A stretch of 45,538 nucleotides of DNA, from assembly GCA_938028725.1 (NCBI GenBank), contig CALIMH010000019.1, positions 1-45,538 of the forward strand, given 5' to 3'. A program made the translations under genes and the position numbers. How positions within the stretch are numbered: the first letter of the stretch is position 1; each line of letters starts with the position of its first letter. The DNA comes from an uncultured Anaerolineae bacterium. GTDB taxonomy: Bacteria; Chloroflexota; Anaerolineae; J036; Brachytrichaceae. The notes below the pieces were generated by a model. The model worked only from the letters and a program-made list of their open reading frames with translations. It searched no databases and was not told the origin of the DNA. This document shows, piece after piece, positions 20,197 through 29,476 of the stretch.

Positions 20197-21602
20197 CTTT
20201 GCCAACCGATGAGTGACTGCAGCACGCCCAGCGCTGTGCTCGTATCGCTCACTGCAAACCAGACCCATCCCAGGGCAACGTAGTGGAAGGTGAGCAAGGT
20301 GCCAGCTGCGGATGCGACTTGTTGCAGTGCTGCGCTGCGGCTGGGCAGCAGTGGATGGCTCTTCGTCCATTCTGCCCAGCGGTTATGCACAAACAGCCCC
20401 ACACCGTGCCACAAGCCCCATATGGCGAAGTTCGGGGTGATGGCGTGCCAAAGCCCAATCAACAGCATGGTGCTTATCTGCGCAATGGCGATGATGATGG
20501 GCGCTGCCCATCCGCGTTGGCGAAGCGCCCGAGTGAGGGGGTTGAAGTAGTACGCGCGAAACCATTGCGCGAGCGTCATGTGCCAACTGTTCCAGAACTG
20601 GGTGAGGTTCGGCTTTAGATACGGTCGGCTGAAATTCTCCGGCAACTTGACGCCAAAGGCGCGCGCCACACCAATCGCGATGTCGGTGTAGCCGCTGAAG
20701 TCGAGGAAGATGCGCAGGGCAAACGCATACACCATCACCCAAGTCCAGAAACCGCTGTGGCTCTGCGTGGCGTTAACCTCGTTGAGCGCGATTAGCGCGA
20801 GCGTGTCGGCCAAGACGAACTTTTTGAACAGTCCCCAGGCGATACGGCGCGCTCCTTCGGCGAGGTCGTCGGCGTTGAAGGTGAAGCCGGCTCGCAGGTC
20901 TTTCACAAAGCGTTCCGCGCGGTCAATCGGTCCTGCGATGAGAGTAGGGAAGAACACTGCGTAGGTGATGAACTCGCGCAGCGACAGCGCCGGCAGCTTA
21001 CCTGTGGCGCGCTCGCGGATGACGTGCACCAGGCGAAAGGCAAGGTAAGAAAAGCCGAGCCACTGCACATCGATCGCACTCGCCTGGGCAATGGATTGCC
21101 CTTGCATCCAGCGGAAGCCCGCGCTGAGCGCTTGGGTGGCGGGGGCGAATTTCAGCGCGATCAGCAGTCCAAGCATCGTAACGGTGAGGATGGCCAGGCT
21201 TGTGGCTTTTGGGGTGAAGTAGTTGTGTAATGCGAATGCAGCTCCTGCCACTGCTACGGCAACGATCGCCGCGCCGATTGGGCTTGGTGCTTGAGCGCGA
21301 CCCCACAGCCCAGCTAACGGCTCAAGATGGCGCGAAGCGAGCATAACGACGAGCACGCCGCCCAACGCGAGCGCATCGCGCAGCGCTGCTCTGTTTGGCG
21401 CGGGGGTGGTTGCTGCCCAAACGATGGTGGACAAGCTGAGCGAGAACAACGGCAACCAGAAATCGAGCTGGCGAATGGGTGTGGACGGCTGCAAGGCGAA
21501 GATGGCCACAACGCTCAGCACAAAGAGCAACCAATTGCGCAGCTCTTGGTGAGATAGCGCGTGCGCTGCCGCGCCCCCATGAGCTGAGGAGACCAAACTC
21601 AT
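20193..21602 (-). CDS. MBOAT family O-acyltransferase (AlgI/DltB-like)
   Basis: 469 residues with about eleven to twelve hydrophobic segments. The MBOAT core is clear: 'YAVFFPTLIAGPIDRAERF', 'RIFLDFSGYTDIAIGVARAF', 'NFSRPYLKPNLTQFWNSWHM', and 'GLWHAITPNFAIWGLWHGVG', where the catalytic histidine sits in the first or second 'WH'. Such proteins move acyl groups across the membrane to decorate exopolysaccharide or cell-wall polymers. Its stop overlaps the SGNH gene start, the usual AlgI-AlgX or DltB-DltD pairing. The DUF3048 lipoprotein gene ends 16 bases upstream, so the three are probably one operon. Confidence 0.93.
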   Translation of the reverse strand: MSLVSSAHGGAAAHALSHQELRNWLLFVLSVVAIFALQPSTPIRQLDFWLPLFSLSLSTIVWAATTPAPNRAALRDALALGGVLVVMLASRHLEPLAGLWGRAQAPSPIGAAIVAVAVAGAAFALHNYFTPKATSLAILTVTMLGLLIALKFAPATQALSAGFRWMQGQSIAQASAIDVQWLGFSYLAFRLVHVIRERATGKLPALSLREFITYAVFFPTLIAGPIDRAERFVKDLRAGFTFNADDLAEGARRIAWGLFKKFVLADTLALIALNEVNATQSHSGFWTWVMVYAFALRIFLDFSGYTDIAIGVARAFGVKLPENFSRPYLKPNLTQFWNSWHMTLAQWFRAYYFNPLTRALRQRGWAAPIIIAIAQISTMLLIGLWHAITPNFAIWGLWHGVGLFVHNRWAEWTKSHPLLPSRSAALQQVASAAGTLLTFHYVALGWVWFAVSDTSTALGVLQSLIGWQR

Positions 21603-21618
21603 CAGCGAACGGCGTTGG

Positions 21619-22815
21619 TCAACGTGTGTTCACTGGCACTTCGCCCAAGATCGGCACAAACTCAATCCAAGTGTTGCCTGGGCGCAGCGGGATGGGATTG
21701 TTGTTCACATCACGCAGTTCAAAGTTGCCCACGTCAGGCCCGCGCAGCCAGCGCCCGCCGATCTCTCGCCCATCGCGGAACACGCGCAGCGGCCCTTCGC
21801 CCCACACTTGAATCTCGATGGACTTGGCCCCGGTGACGTCCTCCTCGATCAAGGTGGTTTGATGATGGGCGTAGACCACCATCACGTTTGCAGCGGTGAG
21901 CGGTTGGCCGTTTAGCGCATCCACTTGCACTTTGCCGCTGAGTGAGCGCTTCCAGCGACCGATGCCGGCGTCCCAAGTCCAGCTCACCTTGCCTGAGCGA
22001 TAGACCACCTCGATCAACTGAGTGGGCTTGCCATCAGGTGGCGCCTCGCGGAAAGTCCATGCGCGGAAGGTGGACGGGACGTTTTGATTGCGCTTGTCCA
22101 GTTCGCGCCAGGCGTTGATCGTGTTTGCGAACAAGTTGTGGGGCGGGCGACGTTCGGAGACACGAAACATCGGGCAGCTAGCGCATTCATACGGCCCGAA
22201 GTCGCTGATCATCGTCAAGTTGTTTTGGTGCGCCCACGAATTGCGCATGAGCGGCTTTACGCCTGGGCTCGTGCCCGAGCACACTAGTGCCGCATCGAAC
22301 ATCTTTGGCAGCTCAATGTCAATGAGCCGGCAACTGCGCACCGAGCCTACTTTTGTCACCATGTTGGTAAGGTATAAAGCTGTGAACCGTGTGATCCCGC
22401 CTTCGGAGAGATGCTCAACAACCACATCAGCGCTGCTCAGGCCAGACTGAGGGCGGACCTCGGCTGTGTTCGCCACTTTGATCAACAGCGGCCGCCGTTG
22501 CAAAATGGCCGGGTCGCTTACCGGCAGGCCGGTGAAGGGATTGATTGGGCGCGAGTTATCGGCGGAGGCCGGCATCACGTCGCTCACTGCGGCAGCCTGT
22601 GGCTCTGGTGTGCTTGTTAGTGATGGAGCGGCTGACGTGGCAGCGCGTTCGATAGGCACGGGGGTTGGCTGTGGTGCGAAGATCGTCACGGCAGGGACGA
22701 AAGGCGTTGCCGCTGGCTGAGCCGGCGGCTCAGCGGAGCTGCACGCACTAAGTGCAAGGGATAGGATTGCGGCCCCGAAATGCCTCCACTTGTTCATGAG
22801 CTTGTCAGGCAGCAT
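21619..22815 (-). CDS. DUF3048 (YerB-like) lipoprotein
   Basis: 398 residues. A hydrophobic leader 'FGAAILSLALSACSS' ends in a lipobox (LSAC), so it is an exported lipoprotein. A Pro/Ala/Thr-rich linker to about residue 90 follows, then the DUF3048 domain. Its marks are 'PINPFTGLPVSDPAILQRRP', 'RPQSGLSSADVVVEHLSEGG', 'ITRFTALYL', 'VGSVRSCRLIDIELP' and a C-terminal subdomain with 'WIEFVP'. The family's function is unknown; B. subtilis YerB is the best-known member. ATG at 22815 is used; Met7 (22797) is an equally good start. It lies upstream of the MBOAT/SGNH pair and may serve the same envelope process. Confidence 0.87.
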   Translation of the reverse strand: MLPDKLMNKWRHFGAAILSLALSACSSAEPPAQPAATPFVPAVTIFAPQPTPVPIERAATSAAPSLTSTPEPQAAAVSDVMPASADNSRPINPFTGLPVSDPAILQRRPLLIKVANTAEVRPQSGLSSADVVVEHLSEGGITRFTALYLTNMVTKVGSVRSCRLIDIELPKMFDAALVCSGTSPGVKPLMRNSWAHQNNLTMISDFGPYECASCPMFRVSERRPPHNLFANTINAWRELDKRNQNVPSTFRAWTFREAPPDGKPTQLIEVVYRSGKVSWTWDAGIGRWKRSLSGKVQVDALNGQPLTAANVMVVYAHHQTTLIEEDVTGAKSIEIQVWGEGPLRVFRDGREIGGRWLRGPDVGNFELRDVNNNPIPLRPGNTWIEFVPILGEVPVNTR

Positions 22816-22829
22816 ACGTCATTATCCGC

Positions 22830-22858
22830 TTGGTGCATCAATGCGGCAGCAGTATAAT
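22830..22858 (+). promoter_or_regulatory. Sigma-70-type promoter of tRNA-Leu(CAA)
   Basis: TTGGTG at 22830-22835 and a perfect TATAAT at 22853-22858 are spaced by exactly 17 bases. The mature tRNA begins 16 bases after the -10 box. This is the clearest housekeeping promoter in the window. Confidence 0.8.
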
Positions 22859-22874
22859 TCAGGCTAATCCTATC

Positions 22875-22959
22875 GCCGAAGTGGCGGAACTGGCAGACGC
22901 GCGCGACTCAAAATCGCGTTCCTCTTGGAGGAATGTGGGTTCGATTCCCACCTTCGGCA
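22875..22959 (+). tRNA. tRNA-Leu (anticodon CAA)
   Basis: An 85-nt class II tRNA. Acceptor arms GCCGAAG (22875-22881) and CTTCGGC (22952-22958) pair fully; A at 22959 is the discriminator. The anticodon stem CGCGA/TCGCG encloses CTCAAAA, giving anticodon CAA for UUG codons. A long variable arm (TTCCTCTTGGAGGAA) and a T-arm with GTGGGTTCGATTCCCAC complete it. CCA is not encoded. It is convergent with recF, whose stop lies 13 bases further on. Confidence 0.97.
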
Positions 22960-22971
22960 CTTTCGCAACAC

Positions 22972-24168
22972 TCACCACACCACACCCTCGCGTACGTGCA
23001 AGACGGTCGCTTGCTGTCGAAGCTCTTCCCCCAAACTGTGAATGTCGGTGGTGGTGATGATCGCCTGTTCGCAGCGTGCAACATAGCTGAGCAGGCTTCT
23101 TCGGCGGCGCAGGTCTAGCTCAGCCAGCGCTTCGTCTAGGAGCAGCACCGGCATCTCGCCCGTCTGCATTTTCACCCACTCGATCTGCGCGAGCTTCGTG
23201 GCAAGCACGGCAGTGCGTCGCTGGCCGCGCGAGCCAAACTCGCCCAAGTCCATGCCATCGTTCATGAAGCGTGCGTCGTCGCGGTGTGGGCCAACCAGCG
23301 TCATGCCTTGCAGCAGCTCTTCCCTGCGTCGCTGTCGTAGCGCTTGGCGAAAGGCCTCAGTGAGTTCCGACCGGCTCAGTGTGCTCGGCGCGATGGACTC
23401 ATCCAGCCCTAGTTGGTAGGCGCGCTCGACAGGTGGGTGTGCGGGGTCAAAGTTGGGGTGATAGATCAGGCGTAGCATCTCTTGGCCGTCAGATAGCTCC
23501 CGGTGGATCGGCATGGCGAGCTGATTGAGTTCGGCGATGGCCGATTGGCGATGCAGCGCGATGGTGACGCCGGCGGGGATGAGCTGTTCGTCAAGCACGG
23601 CGAGCGTGTCGGTATCAGGGGGGCGACCTTGCTCCATCGCTCGTCGCAGCAGCGCGTTGCGTTGCGCAAGGGTTTGTTGGTACTGCTCGAGTGCGTGGGC
23701 ATATTCTCGACTGACTTGCACCAGCGCTGCGTCCAAAAACTCGCGTCTCAGAGCTGGTGGACCGCTCACCAGCTCCACGTCGCTGGGCGTGAACAGCACC
23801 ACGCGCAACCAGCCGGCCAAGTCGCTGGCGTGGCAAGGGTTGCGGTTGACGCGGATTTGCTTGCGCAGCCGCTTCCCCTCGCCTCGTTGGATCAGCAGCT
23901 CGATGGTGTGTAGACCGTCGTGGCGTCGTAGCTCGGCGCGCAGCAGCGCAAATGGGAACGGGCCGTCTGCTTCTGCGCCCCAGCGAATGACTTGGCGGTC
24001 GGCAGCAGCGTGTGGGGAGCGTGCGGTTGCCAGCAGGTAAATCGCCTCTAGCAGCGAGGTCTTGCCTTGGGCGTTATCGCCCTCCACAACAATCAGGCCG
24101 GGGGGCAGGTCAAGCTCCAGCCGAGCGTACAACCGAAAGTTCGTGAGCGAAAGATAGCGGACTCGCAT
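22972..24168 (-). CDS. recF: DNA replication and repair protein RecF
   Basis: 398 residues, slightly longer than typical RecF. 'MRVRYLSLTNFRLYARLELD' is the standard N-terminus. Walker A is 'GDNAQGKTS' at 30-38, the SMC-like signature lies in 'FGSRGQRRTAVLATKLAQIE', and Walker B is 'PVLLLDEALAELD'. RecF loads RecA at gaps through RecR/RecO. It is the last gene of the infB-side cluster, 15 bases after ribF, rather than in the common dnaA-dnaN-recF location. Its own ribosome site is weak, so it may depend on readthrough translation from ribF. Confidence 0.95.
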   Translation of the reverse strand: MRVRYLSLTNFRLYARLELDLPPGLIVVEGDNAQGKTSLLEAIYLLATARSPHAAADRQVIRWGAEADGPFPFALLRAELRRHDGLHTIELLIQRGEGKRLRKQIRVNRNPCHASDLAGWLRVVLFTPSDVELVSGPPALRREFLDAALVQVSREYAHALEQYQQTLAQRNALLRRAMEQGRPPDTDTLAVLDEQLIPAGVTIALHRQSAIAELNQLAMPIHRELSDGQEMLRLIYHPNFDPAHPPVERAYQLGLDESIAPSTLSRSELTEAFRQALRQRRREELLQGMTLVGPHRDDARFMNDGMDLGEFGSRGQRRTAVLATKLAQIEWVKMQTGEMPVLLLDEALAELDLRRRRSLLSYVARCEQAIITTTDIHSLGEELRQQATVLHVREGVVW

Positions 24169-24183
24169 CCTACAGCAGCTGAG

Positions 24184-24936
24184 CTAAATGAAGGTAACCC
24201 TGACGTGATGAGGCGCGAGCGGCAGAGGATGTTCCAGATACATTACGCGGGGAGCATCGCTGGTGAGGTGTACTTGAGTGGCGTATGACTCGATCAGCAC
24301 CGGATACACGCCCGGCGCTGGCATCCACTGTCGCTCATCCACGCGAAGCTGATGGTGGCTGTTGTAATATGCCTGCACACGAAACGGCCTGCCGAGGCAC
24401 AGGTTGGCGTCGCGTATGTCGCCACGGGCCAGGGCGTCGCGAATGCGCGTGCTGGAAATGCGCTGAAGCCCGATGGTGAGCGGCTGTAACACGTTCACGG
24501 TGAAGCCTTTTTGCTGTCCGACCCGGCGCAGGAAAGCGACATCGCCTCGGCGGCGGTAGCCGAGCGCAAAGTCCGCCCCGACCCACAACCCCTGCATGTT
24601 CAGGTGGGTGCACATCCAGTCCACGAATTGCTCTGCGCTGGTGTGGATGGTGCTCTCGGTGAAGGGATACACCACCAGCACATCCACCCCAAGCTCCCTC
24701 ATGATCGCGGCCTTCTCGTCTGGCAAGGTGAGGTAGTGGTTGGGCGACTTGCCGAGCACGATGCGAGGGTGGGGGAAGAACGTGACCACTGTGGCAAGGG
24801 CGCCTCGTGCGTGCGCGTCCTGCAAGGTGCTGCGTATGAGGTGCTGGTGGCCAAGGTGCACGCCGTCGAAAGCGCCAACGGTGCAGATAGAGCTTCGCTC
24901 CAGGTGCACCCGCTCAGGCTCACGCAAAATCCGCAT
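24184..24936 (-). CDS. ribF: RibF-like FAD synthetase without a full riboflavin kinase domain
   Basis: 250 residues. The nucleotidyltransferase half (about 1-185) is intact: 'TVGAFDGVHLGHQHLI' is the (H)xGH-type ATP site, 'VVTFFPHPRIVLGK' follows, and 'RISSTRIRDALARGDIRDAN' is the family's ISSTxIR motif. A normal bifunctional RibF adds a riboflavin kinase domain of about 125 residues with a G-x-PTAN motif. Here only about 65 residues remain ('LGRPFRVQAYYNSHHQ' onward) and no PTAN is seen, so FMN formation would need another enzyme. It overlaps truB by 17 bases. The ORF ends in a clean stop and no frameshift was found in the remaining tail. Confidence 0.85.
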   Translation of the reverse strand: MRILREPERVHLERSSICTVGAFDGVHLGHQHLIRSTLQDAHARGALATVVTFFPHPRIVLGKSPNHYLTLPDEKAAIMRELGVDVLVVYPFTESTIHTSAEQFVDWMCTHLNMQGLWVGADFALGYRRRGDVAFLRRVGQQKGFTVNVLQPLTIGLQRISSTRIRDALARGDIRDANLCLGRPFRVQAYYNSHHQLRVDERQWMPAPGVYPVLIESYATQVHLTSDAPRVMYLEHPLPLAPHHVRVTFI

Positions 24937-25807
24937 CGAAGACCTTTTCTGGGATCAAGATGTGTGCGCCTACAATGCGCCCGATCGCGCAGAAGCGCTC
25001 CCGCTCATCATAAACTCGATACCGCCCCTCGGTCATGGGGCTGGGAATGGTCACACGCTGGCCTTGTCGCAGCTTATGAGCTTGCGCGGCCGAGATTTGC
25101 ACCGCTGGCCAATGCGCAACTGCGCAGTCCATCGGCAACAGAGAGGCTGCACGTGCAGCGTCGTCCATGTCGCGCAGGCGGTCGAGTGAGAGCGCCTGGT
25201 CGAGGGTGAACGCTCCGCTGCGTGTGCGGCGGAGCGACTCCACATGCGCGCCGCAGCCGAGCGCCTCGCCGATGTCACGGGCGAGCGCGCGGATGTAAGT
25301 GCCGGCAGAACACAGCACTTCCATCTGAACCCGTTCTGCGTCGAGCAGGGTGAGCTGCAAGGCGTGGATGAAGACGCGGCGCGGTTCTAACTCGATAGCC
25401 TCGCCGCGACGGGCAAGTGTGTAAGCGCGCTGCCCTTCTCGTTTGATAGCGGAAAATTGCGGCGGCACTTGTTGAAGCTCGCCGGTGAAGCGGTGTTCCA
25501 AGGCGCGCAGCGTTGCTTGGTCCACCGGTGGCACGGGCCGCGTCTGCAAGATGCTGCCTTCCATGTCGTCGGTGGTTGTCCGAACGCCGAGCCGCGCAAC
25601 GGCGAGGTATGCCTTCTGCTCGCCCATCACATACTCGCTCAGGCGGGTGGCCTGGCCGAGGCAAAGCACCAGCACCCCAGTCGCCAGCGGGTCGAGGGTG
25701 CCGCCGTGCCCAATGCGTTGTTGATGGAATAGCTTGCGCGCTGTTGCTACAACGTCGTGCGAGGATAGCCCAGCAGGCTTGTCTATCACCAGCAAGCCAG
25801 ACAACAT
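24920..25807 (-). CDS. truB: tRNA pseudouridine(55) synthase TruB
   Basis: 295 residues from the ATG at 25807 ('MLSGLLVIDKPAGLSSHDVV', the classic TruB start); a TTG four codons upstream is the alternative. The catalytic Asp39 lies in 'GHGGTLDPLATGVL', and 'KAYLAVARLGVRTTTDD' and 'RRTRSGAFTLDQAL' are typical family segments. A C-terminal PUA-like part has 'LRQGQRVTIP'. TruB makes pseudouridine 55 in the T-arm of tRNAs. It sits between nrnA and ribF, the common order in the infB operon, with its end overlapping the ribF start by 17 bases. Confidence 0.96.
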   Translation of the reverse strand: MLSGLLVIDKPAGLSSHDVVATARKLFHQQRIGHGGTLDPLATGVLVLCLGQATRLSEYVMGEQKAYLAVARLGVRTTTDDMEGSILQTRPVPPVDQATLRALEHRFTGELQQVPPQFSAIKREGQRAYTLARRGEAIELEPRRVFIHALQLTLLDAERVQMEVLCSAGTYIRALARDIGEALGCGAHVESLRRTRSGAFTLDQALSLDRLRDMDDAARAASLLPMDCAVAHWPAVQISAAQAHKLRQGQRVTIPSPMTEGRYRVYDERERFCAIGRIVGAHILIPEKVFDADFA

Positions 25808-25840
25808 AGGAGTGCCCAAGGTGTCGCAGGGAGCTCTTAG

Positions 25841-26827
25841 CTAAGCGTTACGGATCAGTTGCTGTAGGCGCGGCAATACGCGGTTGACGGCGTCGCGGAG
25901 GGGGCCGGGCAACAGGCAACCAGCGGCAGCCGGGTGACCTCCGCCTCCAAACTCAAAGGCCGGCTGAGAAACGTCGAAGCCTGGCTGGCCGCGCATGCTC
26001 ACATCCACATCGCCGTTTTGCAGCTCGATGAACACCGCGGCAACGTCCACCTCGTAGGCGGTGATCAGGGTGCCTGCCAACCCGCCGTCTCCGCGATCTT
26101 CCTTAATCCCCAGCTCCTCGCGCTGGCGGAAGGGGATGGTGGCATAGGCGAGCCGGCCCTCCAGGTGGGCGTTGCTGAGGCCGAGGCCAAGTAGACGGAG
26201 CGAGTCGAAAGTGCGCATCACCAATGCCTGCTTCACAATGGCATACAGATCGGCGCCGTGCTGCATGAGCTGGAGCGCGGCGACCAGCGTTTGTGTGGTG
26301 GTGTTGCTGGTGCGGAATGCCAAGGTGTCGGTGACCAGGCCGGTTAGCAGAGCAGTGGCCACATCGGTGGAGATCGGTGCGCCCAAGCGCTGCAGGCACT
26401 CTAGCACCATCTCCGCGGTGGATGTGGCGGAGGGGTTGACCACATTCACTGTGCCGAAACGGGTGTTGGTTACATGATGATCGATCACGACTACCGGTGC
26501 GCCTGATTGCGCGGCTGTCACGAACGGCGCGCCCAAACGCTGGGGATCGCTGCTGTCGAGGGCGACGATCACGTCATATGTGCCCGCGGCTTGCTGGCGG
26601 ATCTCGTGCAAGCCAGGCAGAAATCCAAAGCGCTGTGGCGCCGAATCTTGGCAGGCGGGCGTCACTTGCTTGCCCAAGCCTGCTAAGCCGCGCGCGAATC
26701 CCAGTAGGCTGCCGATGGCGTCGCCGTCTGGAGAGACATGGGTGATGGCGAGGATGCGCTGTGCGCGCCGCATGTGAGCGGTAGCTGCGTCCCACGCCTC
26801 AGGGAGCGTCATAGCAGTTGCTTTCAC
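25841..26827 (-). CDS. nrnA: NrnA-like DHH/DHHA1 phosphoesterase
   Basis: 328 residues. The DHH domain has 'THVSPDGDAIGSLLGFARGL' (His30, Asp34, Asp36 ligands) and 'VVVIDHHVTN' (Asp116-His117-His118). The DHHA1 domain ends with 'EFGGGGHPAAAGCLL', the substrate-binding glycine motif. NrnA proteins degrade short RNA or pAp and related nucleotides such as pApA from c-di-AMP turnover. GTG at 26827 overlaps the rbfA stop (GTGA); an ATG five codons in is possible. It lies between rbfA and truB, its usual place in Firmicutes and Chloroflexota. A c-di-AMP link to the DarA-like receptor in this window is worth noting. Confidence 0.92.
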   Translation of the reverse strand: MKATAMTLPEAWDAATAHMRRAQRILAITHVSPDGDAIGSLLGFARGLAGLGKQVTPACQDSAPQRFGFLPGLHEIRQQAAGTYDVIVALDSSDPQRLGAPFVTAAQSGAPVVVIDHHVTNTRFGTVNVVNPSATSTAEMVLECLQRLGAPISTDVATALLTGLVTDTLAFRTSNTTTQTLVAALQLMQHGADLYAIVKQALVMRTFDSLRLLGLGLSNAHLEGRLAYATIPFRQREELGIKEDRGDGGLAGTLITAYEVDVAAVFIELQNGDVDVSMRGQPGFDVSQPAFEFGGGGHPAAAGCLLPGPLRDAVNRVLPRLQQLIRNA

Positions 26828-27210
26828 TTGTCCTCGCTGGGTGAATCTTCGGTTGGGTGAGTTTGGGATTGCAACTCATCGAGCAGGCGAGAGATGCGAT
26901 CCCCGTGCTCTAGTGAAGGGTCGAAGCGGAAGGTGACGTGGGGGGTGTGGCGTGTGTGCAGGCGGTGTGCTAGCTCTCGACTCACCCAGCCAGCAGCGCT
27001 GGCAAGGCCTTCTGCTGCTTGCTGCTTTTTTGCATCGTCGCCGATCAAGCTGTAGAAGGCGGTGGCAAAGCGCAGATCGCTGGAAACCTCTACGTCGGTG
27101 ATCGTCACGCCGGCCTCGCGCACGCGCGGGTCGTTGATTTCGCGCTCGACGAGTGTGGCGATGTGCCGGCGGATTAAATCGGCAACCCGTCGCTCGTAAC
27201 GCTTGCTCAT
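26824..27210 (-). CDS. rbfA: Ribosome-binding factor A
   Basis: 128 residues, typical in length. 'RRVADLIRRHIATLVEREIN' followed by 'DPRVREAGVTITDVEVSSDL' and 'ATAFYSLIG' give the KH-like RbfA fold; 'LRFATAF' and 'VSRELAHRLHTRHTPHVTFR' complete the core. RbfA matures the 30S subunit near the 5' end of 16S rRNA. A GAGGAG site sits upstream of the ATG. It starts 12 bases after the infB stop and overlaps the nrnA start. Confidence 0.95.
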   Translation of the reverse strand: MSKRYERRVADLIRRHIATLVEREINDPRVREAGVTITDVEVSSDLRFATAFYSLIGDDAKKQQAAEGLASAAGWVSRELAHRLHTRHTPHVTFRFDPSLEHGDRISRLLDELQSQTHPTEDSPSEDK

Positions 27211-27222
27211 GTCTTGTGCTCC

Positions 27223-29184
27223 TCAGGCGGTCGCCTGCTCCTCCTCCACAAAAAACTCGACTGTGTCGCCAATGGCGAAATCCTGGAAACCGGCGATGGC
27301 CATGCCGCACTCCAATCCCTGGCGCACTTCCTTCACGTCCTCTGTCTGCCGCTTGAGCGAAGCGACCTCGCCGCTGAAAACCACCTTGCCGTTGCGAAGC
27401 ACGCGGACCTTGGCGTTTCGGCTAGCCATGCCGCTGGTGACGCGCAGGCCAGCAACCATGCCGACTTTGGCGATCTTGAAGGTTTGTAGCACTTCTGCTG
27501 TGCCAATGACCTTCTCGACAACTCTGGGCTTGAGCAAGCCCTTCATCGCCAGCTCGACGTCCTCGAGCAGTTTGTAGATAACGTCGTAAAGCCGCACCTC
27601 CACGCCGCTGCCCTCTAACCGGCGTCGAGCTGCAATGTCAATGCCGACTTCAAAGCCGAGCACGATAGCACCAGAGGCGGTGGCAAGGTCAATATCGCTC
27701 TCAGTGATGTCGCCGGTGCCCTGCATGATGATCTCCAAGCGCACGGTGTCGTCGCTGATGGTCTCGTTGAGTTTATGGAGTTGCTCAACGAGTGGCGGGA
27801 GCGAGCCCTGGGTAGCAGCTTTGACAATTAGCAGTAGCCGTTTGGCTTGGCTGCTCTTAGCCATGGCGAAGAACTGATCGAGGCTCACGGTGCGGCGCTT
27901 TTGTTCGGCGCGCTGGCGCTTCTCCAAGTTCTGAGCTGCTATCGCTCGGGCGACGCGCTCGTCCTCGACCACCTCGAAGATATCGCCCGCTTCAGGCACC
28001 TCGCTCATGCCGGTGATGCTGACTGGCATGGAAGGGGTGGCGCGCTTGACGCGCTGACCGCGGAAGTCGAACATGGCGCGCACGCGACCGCTTGCTATGC
28101 CGGCCACGAAGGGATCGCCGACGTTGAGCGTGCCGTTCTGAACCAGCACGGTTGCGACAGCCCCTTCTCGCTTGGTGAGTTTGCTCTCGATGATGGTGCC
28201 CACTGCGGGTCGGTTCGGGTTAGCGCGGATGGTATCGCTGGACTCGGCAACGAGCAGGATAGCCTCCAGCAGGTCCTCAATACCCTGGCGCTGCTTGGCG
28301 GAAACGGGGATGAAGAGTGTGTCGCCGCCCCATTCATCTGGCACCAGCCCCAGCTCGGCCAGCTCTTTCTTCACCAACTCGGGGTTAGCGTTCGGCTTAT
28401 CTATCTTGTTCACGGCGACGACAATGGGCACTTGGGCAGCACGGGCATGAGCCAGCGCCTCGCGTGTTTGTGGCATCACGCCGTCGTCGGCGGCCACAAC
28501 CAAGACGGCGATGTCGGTCACCTGAGCGCCCCGTGCGCGCATGGCGGTGAAGGCTTCATGTCCTGGTGTGTCCAAAAATGTGATCTTGCGACCGTTGTGC
28601 TCCACCATGTAGGCGCCGATATGCTGGGTGATGCCGCCGGCTTCCTCCTCGGCCACGTTCGAGCGCCGGATCGCGTCCAGCAGCGACGTCTTCCCGTGGT
28701 CCACGTGGCCCATGATGGTGACTACCGGCGGGCGCGGCACGAGTTGAGCACCCGCAGCTTGCTCCTGCGCAAGCAGGCGCTGGCGTAACGTCTGCAGCCC
28801 AGCATGTTTGGCCTCTGCTTCCGCTCGTGGCTCTGCCGTGGGTTCAACGGGCTGAGCGGTTGCGCTTGGTGCAGCTTCTGTTTGAGCCGGCGTGAGCGGT
28901 TTGGCTTCCCATCCAAATGCGCTGGCCACGATAGCGGCTGTGTCGAAGTCCAGTTGTTGATTGATGGTCGCCATCACGCCGTTCTGCATCAGCTCGCGAA
29001 TGACCTGGATGGGGCTGGTGTTGATACGTGTGGCCAGATCGCGCACAGAGATGGATTCGGGAAGATCCACGACCTTCGATGTGGCCGGCATAGCAGGGCT
29101 GTGCGCAGCCGTCTCCTTATTGGTGGGTGCGCCTTTGGTGTGGGATGGGGCAATGCGTGCAGGCTTGCGGGTGTTCACTGCCAT
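27223..29184 (-). CDS. infB: Translation initiation factor IF-2
   Basis: 653 residues from the ATG at 29184, placed 9 bases after AGGAGG; an upstream open extension to 29271 is not supported. A short IF2_N helper domain (about 38-90, '[18 protein letters not shown]') replaces the long repeat-rich N-terminus of many IF-2s. The GTPase domain has G1 'GHVDHGKT' at 159-166, G3 '[15 protein letters not shown]' and G4 'NKID'. The beta-barrel and IF2 C-terminal domains follow through '[20 protein letters not shown]'. IF-2 brings fMet-tRNA to the 30S subunit. It appears to start a transcript of its own, since a terminator separates it from ylxR. Confidence 0.97.
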   Translation of the reverse strand: MAVNTRKPARIAPSHTKGAPTNKETAAHSPAMPATSKVVDLPESISVRDLATRINTSPIQVIRELMQNGVMATINQQLDFDTAAIVASAFGWEAKPLTPAQTEAAPSATAQPVEPTAEPRAEAEAKHAGLQTLRQRLLAQEQAAGAQLVPRPPVVTIMGHVDHGKTSLLDAIRRSNVAEEEAGGITQHIGAYMVEHNGRKITFLDTPGHEAFTAMRARGAQVTDIAVLVVAADDGVMPQTREALAHARAAQVPIVVAVNKIDKPNANPELVKKELAELGLVPDEWGGDTLFIPVSAKQRQGIEDLLEAILLVAESSDTIRANPNRPAVGTIIESKLTKREGAVATVLVQNGTLNVGDPFVAGIASGRVRAMFDFRGQRVKRATPSMPVSITGMSEVPEAGDIFEVVEDERVARAIAAQNLEKRQRAEQKRRTVSLDQFFAMAKSSQAKRLLLIVKAATQGSLPPLVEQLHKLNETISDDTVRLEIIMQGTGDITESDIDLATASGAIVLGFEVGIDIAARRRLEGSGVEVRLYDVIYKLLEDVELAMKGLLKPRVVEKVIGTAEVLQTFKIAKVGMVAGLRVTSGMASRNAKVRVLRNGKVVFSGEVASLKRQTEDVKEVRQGLECGMAIAGFQDFAIGDTVEFFVEEEQATA

Positions 29185-29434
29185 AGGGAGAGGCCTCCTA
29201 CTGCAAAGCAGGCGACGGGGCGATGCCGTTGCCCCAAAAACCGAATGCGCGAATACATAGCGTGATAGCATGGAGCGCTGGGCTGCGCTGGGTCAAGACG
29301 CGGCAAGCTGCCGCCTCGCTGGCTACAGCGCCGAAGTGGCGCTATGGTGTGGTTGCTCAGACTCTCTCGCACTCGCATATGTTAACCTCCACTTGTGCCT
29401 AGCTCGAACTATGGTTGTGAACGACTGTGTTGAT
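29185..29434 (-). promoter_or_regulatory. infB leader region (250 bases, hairpins and a small ORF)
   Basis: Between the ylxR terminator and infB, no known RNA family was recognised. Two perfect hairpins are visible: AGCGCC/GGCGCT (29327-29343, 5-base loop) and GCGGCA/TGCCGC (29300-29314, 3-base loop). A 67-codon ORF (29378 down to 29175) starts with ATG 7 bases after GGAGG and ends 10 bases inside infB; its product looks arbitrary but the start signal is good. No consensus promoter was found, although one must lie here if the upstream terminator works. Confidence 0.35.
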
Positions 29435-29476
29435 TAAAAAACAGCGCAGGCTTGCTTTACGAAGCTGCCTGCGCTG
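29435..29476 (-). terminator. Rho-independent terminator after ylxR
   Basis: On the minus strand CAGCGCAGGC (29476-29467) pairs perfectly with GCCTGCGCTG (29451-29442) across a 15-base loop, and the stem is followed at once by TTTTTT (29441-29436). This is a textbook intrinsic terminator about 36 bases past the ylxR stop. It splits the usual nusA-infB operon into two transcripts or serves as an attenuation point. Confidence 0.88.
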
